This document shows positions 56,600-64,000 of a DNA stretch of 64,000 nt, one piece after another. The stretch's first letter is position 1. Each line of letters opens with the position of its first letter. The notes under the pieces are model-generated. The model saw nothing but the letters and a program-made list of their open reading frames with translations. It was not told the DNA's origin and ran no database searches. The stretch is taken from positions 496,001-560,000 of the forward strand of contig WHUZ01000015.1 in the NCBI GenBank assembly GCA_015179045.1, written 5' to 3'. Source of the DNA: Kalaharituber pfeilii. Taxonomy: Eukaryota > Ascomycota > Pezizomycetes > Pezizales > Pezizaceae. The position numbers were made by a program, and so were the translations under genes.

Positions 56600-59343
56600 T
56601 GTATTGAGTATGTATGTATGGTGTAGCTGCAGCTGATTCCTCTCGCTTTTCCGCTATACGAAGTTTTCGTGTCTATAGGAGTGATGACCCCGTTGCGTGT
56701 ATCAACAGAGACTCGTAGTGCTAGTGTTTTGTATTTATCTCTGCCCCTTACAAATGGTCGCGAGAGGTGGTGGGGAAGGAGGTCAAGAAAGGAGGGGCGT
56801 GGATGAATGCCAATGAGAGGGAGCGGTTCTGACGATAGTCGAAGATTGGAGCGTTTTTAAGTGGGTGGCGGGGATAGAGGGGGGGGGGGGGGGGGTGCAG
56901 CTTGCCTGCGCTAGGTTGGGCGGACAGCTTCCTATTTTTTCTCAGGTGCGTGGAGAGACGTGCAGGGCTTAAGTACTTTACCGGTACTGTCGTATTTAGG
57001 ACACGAGGGCGCACGGCCAGACGTGCGTGCACTCGTGCAGCTGTGCAGTGACGGCCGGCGTTGCTGTCCTGGGCGAGCGAGGCAGGGACCTGCTGGGCCG
57101 TTCACAGCACTCAACAGACCGCCCAGTCTACCGTAGCTCGCTCGTTTCAAACAGCTTGGAATGGCCGGGAAGCTGCTTCTGGGTGCGTAGAGCACCAACA
57201 TCTTTACTCACAGGTGAAATGCAGCGCCGACGCAACGCTATCTGAGGGCAAGGAGCAAGCACAGGCGGCAGGCCACTGGCCAAACTGAGGGAGCGAATAG
57301 GCGCGAGCATACCGTACGAGCTGCTTGCGGTCTAGTTGTGGAGACCAAAATGACGACAAATCAGTGCCAGACCATGTTAGGCCTTGCACGGACGTGACGC
57401 CTGGGCTGGAGATCGAGAGATTACCAATTTTTCAAGTCGATATGCAGATGCATGGTGAAAGCCAGTTGAGAATGCAGCAGAGGGCTAGGGCTGAGAGCAA
57501 GCTCTCCATCAGCTAGGTACTGACAGCATCGGAGGCCGCAGCTGCTCTATCGCAACTAGTATTTTCAATTGCAAACGGGCAGCAGCTGGCGAGCCTCCCT
57601 GCCTCAATGTGACAGAGCAGGGCTGCGGCTGTGGGCTGCGGCTGTGGGCTGCGGCTGCTCTTGAGTTTCAACGCTTTCTCAACAGAAACATGCATCAGAG
57701 TCTGGATGGGAGAGCTGAACCTCACGTGCAATTCTAGTGGATATCATAGGTACTCCGTAGTACAAGGCGGCCACGCTCTAGCTGATTACAGCTTAAGGCC
57801 GCCCTTCTCTCATCCCAACTAGACTACTCTCATCCACTCGCCTCCACTCACGGCCAGAAGCAATTCCAGGTGTCGTGCCAACCAGACTACTAATTCCAAG
57901 GGCCTCGGATGGGGATCATCCTGGGCCACCAGCCTCGCGATTGCAGTCCAAGCCGTACATACATAAAGGTTCTTGCTACCAAATACATAACGTAAACATC
58001 GCCAACATTGCACATGGCCAGCACAGGCTTGATTCCACTTAATTTCACGGGGAGAAAATAAGGAAATGGAACATATTCACTGCAAACGCCAGCACAAGGC
58101 GTCATTGGAAGCAACTCCAGCAGATAGATCAGCGGCCCCGTGTGCAGTTTGTTACGTGCATGGTAACCCTCCGCAGCACAGCTACCTAAGGATGCTGTTG
58201 TCTGGTTGCGCAGTGCTGAACCCGAGTGGCCCATTTGGCCCGAACTAATCTTGCCTCTGCAATTTCTCAGCTAACTAATCACCATCTTCAATTCACCTTT
58301 ATTACGAAGCGGCGGCAGCCGCTTGCCCGAGGGTGTGATATTGCTCTCGCCTACACAGACGTACCATACATACACTTGGTGTAGGGTCTACCTTCACCAC
58401 CCCTCACCTCCAAGCCTAGCAACCGACCCATCAATTTCAACCTACTAACTAGCTGGACGAAACCCAACGGGAAGTCAGTGAGTTCTGGAAACACATGAAA
58501 CTCACGCACGGCTCCGCTTCTTACAGATTTTCATTCCCTTTCCTGATGTCGGCTGACAGAGCTACAGATTCCACATCTCAATTTCATGTTGGAACACATG
58601 TTCTTTGGGATTCACTGACAAGTACGTTTTCAGTATGCTACCGGTGCAATTAACTGGGCTGGGAAGAGCGACTAAACGTGACCTGAATTATGGAAAGCCT
58701 CATGGCCACTAGTTGCACAACCTAGATCCTTCCCAAGTCGGCAATATTGCATATCGATAGAGGGAATCACAAAAGCTCCATCTCGCCAACCATCTCCAAT
58801 TATAAAGAGTAGTCTTTGCACTAGACCCTATATCGAGAGACTATCCATACAAATTCCCATATTTGAGCACCTTCTTCCGTCATTGGGTACGGTGGCCTGA
58901 TCCGCCATCACCGAGCTTCATCTTACCTATGCTACACTTAATCAATCTTGTCCTCTTGTGGTGTACACCATCTATTACATTTCGGATTGACCTGGCCTAT
59001 CAACTATCGATGGATTAAAGGCTTCCACTAATTTCTCATCTCTTAAGGTTCCTACCATCTGCATATGCGTGAAACCCATCCATCTTTATATTACATGTTT
59101 CTGCATATAGCGCAGCGTAGTGGGGACTTATTTCATCGGTCAAACTTCTTTTAATAGTTAATAGTCCCTAAAATACACGCAACCCTTATAGAAAGAAACA
59201 CTTATATTGATATTCATGAACATGTGGATGTAACCTTTCTTTTTTCCCTCTTTTCTTTGGGGGAGATGGAGAAAGGGAGAGATATAAGGTTGCACTTGCT
59301 CTGAAGTACAAGGTTAGGGCAGAGATCTAGGTGAGCTCTGATG
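56600..59343. other. Intergenic tract with a GC-rich island beside PEX4
   Basis: Contains the PEX4 promoter. A G run of about 17 nt lies at 56879-56895. GC-rich DNA spans about 57000-57310. A GGGCTGCGGCTGT-type repeat is at 57620-57659 (about three units). The rest, to 59343, is ordinary non-coding DNA. Confidence 0.45.
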
Positions 59344-59345
59344 TA

Positions 59346-59766
59346 CAGTTTTCCCTTGCTATACCGGACCTCGTTGTACCGGAAACCTTGCTATACCGGA
59401 TGCTCTCAGGTTGCTACATTCCGCTCCCATACAAAACTCTCTTGCTATACCGGACGCACTAAGAATACCGGACCGGACAGGAATTGCCAGGCACTTACCC
59501 CCCTGTCTCCATACAACTTATATTTGCTATACCGGATACACTAACACGATACGTCCAATCTTGGCTATCCCACATTGCATTCACCTTCAGATGCTTACTA
59601 AACTTAACATTACATAATAAAATTAGGCTGTCGTTGTTCCCAATTACATTATTTTTGCTGCCCATCCCTATTCTGTTCTGCCAAGCATTTTATTCTATAA
59701 CGGAACCTTGCTATACCAGACGAAAAAGGCCAGATTTTACAGATCCGGTATAGCAAGGGAAAACTG
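59346..59766. mobile_element. Pogo-like MITE, 421 bp, with perfect 23-bp terminal inverted repeats
   Basis: Left end CAGTTTTCCCTTGCTATACC continues GGA. The right end is its exact reverse complement over 23 bp, ending CAAGGGAAAACTG at 59766. TA flanks both sides (59344-59345, 59767-59768). CAGT...ACTG termini with TA duplication are typical of Tc1/mariner-pogo elements. The core TTGCTATACCGGA or a close variant recurs inside (about 59388, 59442, 59525, 59709), in one orientation. No transposase frame; non-autonomous. The element lies 0.7 kb upstream of the spermidine synthase relic. Confidence 0.93.
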
Positions 59767-59768
59767 TA

Positions 59769-60470
59769 TTTTCGTATCACACAGGTGTGCAAGCCAGGTT
59801 TAGCCTCATCCACAGAACCAGGTTATACCCAGTAGAAGATTAGCAGAAGGCTCGAGGTGTGAGTTTCGAGAGAACATACAAATCAGTTACCAAAATACTT
59901 GAACCATGCCTCCAGTCTGCCTACTTTGACAGTTCTAAGACAAGACTAACAATTCCAGCTATTTAAAAACGAGCTAATGATGCTAGTGAATTGAGTATAG
60001 AATGACTATAAGGAGTGATATGTTGAATGAATCTCTAGACCCAAGCAATAGATGAAAGATATGGGAAAAGGAAAAGGAACAACCAAACTGGTGGTAAACA
60101 TCGCCAGAATCACCACTATAGGGTGTGCTGATCTGACATGTCATGCCCTTTAGCTAATTAGTTTCTCCCCACGACCGCTCTTATCACCCCCCACCAAACA
60201 TCGATGGCATTTCTCCACACAATTGATACTTGCTCGCACACACAAGACAAAAGCTCGCAAAGAGGCGCACTAGAAGGAGCCACTCGTGCATCTTCTTGAT
60301 GAATGAAGATGTAAACCATGATGCACTGCCCTTAGCTCATCTTTTACAGGCCAATCAGCGTTATGTTTGCTGAAATTACACACGAGACCATTAAAGGTAC
60401 ATCCCAGTCATCCTATGTGTCATTTTACCCTTGATCTGATTCATGAGATTAACGTTTGGCGATTGCTCTG
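59769..60470. other. Spacer between the MITE and the spermidine synthase pseudogene
   Basis: About 0.7 kb without coding signal or repeats. Confidence 0.45.
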
Positions 60471-60567
60471 GATGTATGGGTCCAGGAGATCTCATGACAT
60501 GGGGCCTGGACAGGCTATGATTTTGAGGGTAAAAAAGAATTTCCATCACGAGAAAAAGTACCAAGAT

Positions 60568-61047
60568 GTACCATCAAAATCGGCTTATAAGAGACTGCTA
60601 TGAGCGGAGAGACCTTCCACCGTAAGGGACCGTGAAACCGGACTGGCTCAGGACCATTTGTTGCTATACCTCATAAGGGATTGATATTAATGAGAATGAA
60701 GATGAGCCTTGCGATACAGAAGGAACGTTGGATTCAGAATCAGAGCTCACAGAGTGTGAGAGTTCAGATGATGAGTCTGGCATGCGTGCGGAACCAGCAT
60801 CAGGGTACAGTAGAATCATATTCTACAAGGGCCTCTTGCAACAAGAACCATTGGAAACATGTAAGTGAAGCTTCAAAATTGGAGTTGCTTCGTAACATAC
60901 GCGTCACTAGGGACCCAAGACCGAAGACGGAATTACATCGATTTGGTCATACGGAACATCTTTTTTGAGTCATTTACAGTATGTCAGACACCTGTTCAGC
61001 AAAATTCCAAGATTGGCTGGGGCTGCTTACTACCCAATGAAATTTAG
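60568..61047 (+). other. Long intron or insertion in the spermidine synthase relic
   Basis: Begins GTACCA after KYQD and ends AAATTTAG before GTTCTGGTG, phase 0. At 480 bp it is far longer than the other introns here. Within it one frame reads an acidic stretch (ESELTECESSDDESGM, about 60735-60782) followed by IIFYKGLLQQEPLET and a good GTAAGT (60861). A further sequence, unrelated to spermidine synthase, may therefore have been inserted into a normal intron. Confidence 0.55.
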
Positions 61048-61128
61048 GTTCTGGTGCCGAAAGCACAGATTACGGCAACGTTCTGGTATTGGTCAACGTG
61101 ATCCAGAGACTGAGAGGGACGAATTTTC

Positions 61129-61181
61129 GAAAGTTCATCTTTCCCTTTGTAATTCGCTTACATGGACTGACCTTGCTTTAG
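61129..61181 (+). other. Former intron of the spermidine synthase relic with a lost donor site
   Basis: 53 bp between EFS and YQNM. It ends TTGCTTTAG but begins GAAAGT where GTAAGT or similar is expected, so splicing would fail. Removing it restores the family's DEFSYQ-M sequence. Confidence 0.75.
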
Positions 61182-61326
61182 TTACCAAAATATGATAATC
61201 CATTTGGCTATGTTCTCTCACCCAAATCCAAAAAAAAATGTCCTCATCATTGGTGATAGTGACGTTGGTTTGAGAGCGGTTATCAAGCATCACTGTTTGG
61301 AGGCGATTCCTTGTGGAGCTGATGAA

Positions 61327-61381
61327 GTAGAATTGAATTTCAGAGGATGATCTTTCATTTTTTACACTCCTATTACTGTAG
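61327..61381 (+). other. Former intron of the spermidine synthase relic, sites intact
   Basis: Begins GTAGAA and ends ACTGTAG, 55 bp, phase 0; removal joins GADE to AVPMASKKYLPNMA, as in the family (IDEAVI-VSKKYLP). Confidence 0.75.
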
Positions 61382-61638
61382 GCTGTTCCGATGGCCTCCA
61401 AAAAGTACCTTCCCAACATGGCTGCTGGATTCAACTGCCTCAATATGAAGATTCATATTGGAGACGGATTTGAGATCCTCGCTATCAATTACGAGAAATA
61501 AATTCAACGCAATATGATCCCTCTGACTCAGAAGGTTCAATGGAATCCTTTATTCAGAAGCCCTACTTTGAGCTTCCTTATGGTGCGCTCAGGGTAACTA
61601 CCGCTTTATGCGATGGTGGAATTCCATGATTACAACGC

Positions 61639-64000
61639 TAGTATGGGATGGTGGACGTCACCATCACGAAAGGTTATTCGTTCTCCCATTTCTCGGTGCA
61701 CAATTTCATTTTCAAGTGAAAGGGCAAGAGAAGGTCTCGGGAGGATGAATGATGAACATCTAGTCATGTATGGTGAACCAATTCAGTTTCTTGCAGCACA
61801 GGCTTGTGCTGACAAAATGCATAGAAAATGAAGGTATATACTAGGGCTGGAGAAGAAAATGGGCACGGGTAGTGTTCGGAGATGAGAATTAATATAAGGA
61901 GTTTGTGTATTGGACATGTAAATGTGATACAAATTCAAAGAGCATATTGTCCCTTCAAAGCATATGTATGTCCTTCATACTTGGTATCTTTCGGTTTCAC
62001 TTGTAGAAAATAATGCGTAATGCAGCGCGCTTTAAGTATTTTCAAAAAGCAAGAAAATTACCACATTGGAAACGAAACCAGACCTCGAGAAAAGTTATGA
62101 GCCGAAAACCTAGTAATCAGGTCCATCTAGTGCATAGCCCAAGTTGATGGATATATGTAGTCTCATGCCAGTTGATGGGAGCAAATGTGCAGTCTGGTTG
62201 CAAATAGTACATAGATACGAGCAACACAGGGGCTGCTAACCTAGTGTAGTGTACGGGTCGTGCCACCACACTAACAAGCTTATCAGAAGGTATGCGGAAC
62301 AAGGGCTTCAGAGTTGTAAAGATATCCTGTTTTTAGAGCTAAGACCAGAGCATCAAATGGGCGAATTGTTTTGCCAAAATATAAGTGGATGAAACTGATA
62401 GTAGTGCCTGCAATAGCTTATCATGGGCGCAAACCACAGCCATCGATCACAGTGCCCGACATCTCATACACTTTCAAGATCAAGTGGGTGGCTGGATCGC
62501 TAGCCTGTTCATCAGTAGTTCATCAAAGTAATACAATAGTATATCACGTGCCACTATATGTGGTCATGCCTTGTAATGCTAGGTCTTTGTAATTATTAGA
62601 TTCTAGATTATTATACCGGGCATTCAAGATGTCATTCATCGCATTTGGCTGACAAGGCATCCGTCATGAAGGCCATCTCGGCCGCAGAACTAGTGGGCCG
62701 CAATGGGAGCGAGGCCATGAGCCCCCATTCATGTACGTTATCTGCTTTTAGTATTAATACATCTATATATGCTGTATGTATATATGCAAGATGGATTCCC
62801 ATAGCCATGGCTTTCATTCCAAGATAGCAGATGATACTAGAATTATCCTAAATTCTGCACCCTGTAATGGTAAATATCCTGAACAGCCCCCATAAGGGCA
62901 ACAATACATGTTCAGTACATATGTATGTGCCGGGCCATTCGTGACAGTGATTCAGTCACCACTAGTCCGGGCTATTCAGTAGCACCACGGTTCAGTATTT
63001 TTTCTCTTTACAAAGCACTATGCACTACAGTACCTACATGCCCACTACAAACGTACTCTACAGTTAATTTTGAACCCAACCAAGCTGCTGTTAAGAATGC
63101 TAGAAAAACATATTCTTATTAGAAATATGAATTAATACTTTCTTGGGAGTGAAAAACATGTCTTGGGTGATAACTCCTGACACTGTAGCCCCTCGTCCAA
63201 GCGAAAAGTCCTCTACTGCATTAAAAAAAAAAAAAACCTCTACAGCGAAATGCTTTCTCTTCAGCAAAGATCCCATTCCAGTGAAATACTCCTCATAGCA
63301 AATTGTGGAGAATCATACTAAAGTACATGTGTATGAATGAGGATTCAAAAAATATTTAAAAGCATGTAACTGCCAGAGAATGATATATGAGCAACAAACA
63401 TGAAATAAACAAATACTCCGAAGAGTTGAATAAAATTTCAAGTACGTAATCAAGCAACTATCCCGTGCTATGATATTAGTTATTGTAGCGTTAAAAGGTT
63501 AATACTGTGTTGTACAAGTACGCTTGTTGTGAATTTCCCTTACCAGTACGGTAGTGCTACGTAGCCTGGACCAGCGGTGACTAGAACGTTTGTTACGAGT
63601 GGCCCGGCACATGTACATATGTCCAGGGGCTAGAATCTCGGCGGCGATAGTCTCGCGCCCAGACTATCGCCTCGGCTGCGCACGAACGACAGGGGCGATA
63701 TCATCAGTTCCATATGCTATGGCAACGGGTCTCTAGATCTGTCGAGACTAATGCAATAGACTCCCTTGCTGTAGAGTGGCAATAAGGGAAGGATTACTGG
63801 TTCGCATTATAGTCGCTTAATACCAAAGCCAAGATTTTGTCACTTTGTGAACGAGAAGATCTTTATATACAGCACATATTCATCTAGAAGTTACATATAT
63901 AACTACCAACCTGTCATGATACAAATTTAATGATGTAAATGGGACTGTCAAACATGGGTTCCGGTTCTGCCCCAGTTGGTGAACCTAACCTCTTCTTAAG
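61639..64000. other. Right-hand intergenic tract
   Basis: About 2.4 kb without a supported gene. 63174-63310 holds loosely repeated CAGYGAAAnnCTC-like strings around a 14-nt A run (63222-63235), possibly the end of another small element. A perfect hairpin is at 63643-63671. Small frames in 62117-63122 show no family. Confidence 0.4.
63643..63671. repeat. Perfect 11-bp stem hairpin
   Basis: GGCGATAGTCT (63643-63653), loop CGCGCCC, AGACTATCGCC (63661-63671). GC-rich surroundings. No adjacent gene to which it could act as terminator is recognised. Confidence 0.8.

Larger units (their letters stand above)
60471..61638 (+). pseudogene. Decayed spermidine synthase gene with introns
   Basis: Spermidine synthase moves an aminopropyl group from decarboxylated S-adenosylmethionine to putrescine. 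The family blocks appear in order across changing frames: DVWVQEIS (60471), DMGPGQAMILRVKK and FHHEKKYQD (60496-60567), STDYGNVLVLVNVIQ (61062), TERDEFS (about 61109), [23 protein letters not shown] (61184-61254), [24 protein letters not shown] (about 61394), KIHIGDGFEIL, QKPYFELPYGALR (to 61593) and DGGI. The SAM-binding GGGDGG motif is replaced by GDSDVG. Lesions include a shift at 60494, a shift at about 61105, an in-frame stop after NYEK (61499-61501), and a shift near 61624. Intron-like segments are retained at phase-consistent points, so this is a duplicated gene that decayed, not a retrocopy. Identity is firm from the number of colinear motifs. Confidence 0.9.

Noticed and set aside
1..64000. 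CRISPR arrays, telomeric repeats, rRNA genes, secondary-metabolite core enzymes or intact transposases
   Set aside because: Looked for by eye and not seen; repeats present are single tandem duplications, simple runs or short TIR elements.

Overview
The window looks like nuclear DNA of a filamentous ascomycete (Pezizomycotina). Short GT-AG introns (about 53-141 bp) interrupt the genes. The recognisable proteins are fungal: myo-inositol-1-phosphate synthase, an IDO-type indoleamine 2,3-dioxygenase, Pex4-like E2, fungal ThrE/Prm10-type membrane protein and a paxillin-like LIM protein. Several other proteins are long, low-complexity and typically fungal. Gene density is low: nine likely protein genes, one tRNA and one clear pseudogene in 64 kb, with wide intergenic tracts holding MITE-like elements. 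The genus cannot be fixed from the sequence; a gene-sparse lineage such as the Pezizomycetes would fit, but that is inference.

Layout. 22-1743 (+): UBR-box/PHD protein (Mlo2/UBR7 family) whose reading frame breaks three times in C-rich runs. 2239-3964 (-): INO1, convergent with it. 8944-11501 (+): LIM-domain protein. 18268-19890 (+): glutamine-rich protein of unknown function. 26675-29448 (+): ThrE/Prm10-like membrane protein. 30869-31617 (+): thioredoxin-like protein. 37314-39654 (+): coiled-coil, low-complexity protein. 41876-41972 (+): tRNA-Trp(CCA) with an intron. 43880-45533 (-): indoleamine 2,3-dioxygenase (BNA2). 50198-51070 (-): low-complexity protein with a conserved-looking C-terminus. 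55922-56599 (-): Pex4-like ubiquitin-conjugating enzyme. 60471-61638 (+): decayed, intron-containing spermidine synthase pseudogene.

The genes do not form an obvious pathway cluster. They look like an ordinary housekeeping assortment: inositol synthesis, NAD/kynurenine pathway, peroxisomal ubiquitylation, cytoskeleton/polarity and membrane transport. No secondary-metabolite core enzyme, viral gene or intact transposase was recognised.

The least expected content lies between the genes. There are four short elements with terminal inverted repeats (6987-7595, 13280-13537, 35138-35453, 59346-59766), each flanked by TA. There is also an exact 67-bp tandem duplication, a strong hairpin near the right end, and the spermidine synthase relic, which was found only by reading across frames and putative introns.
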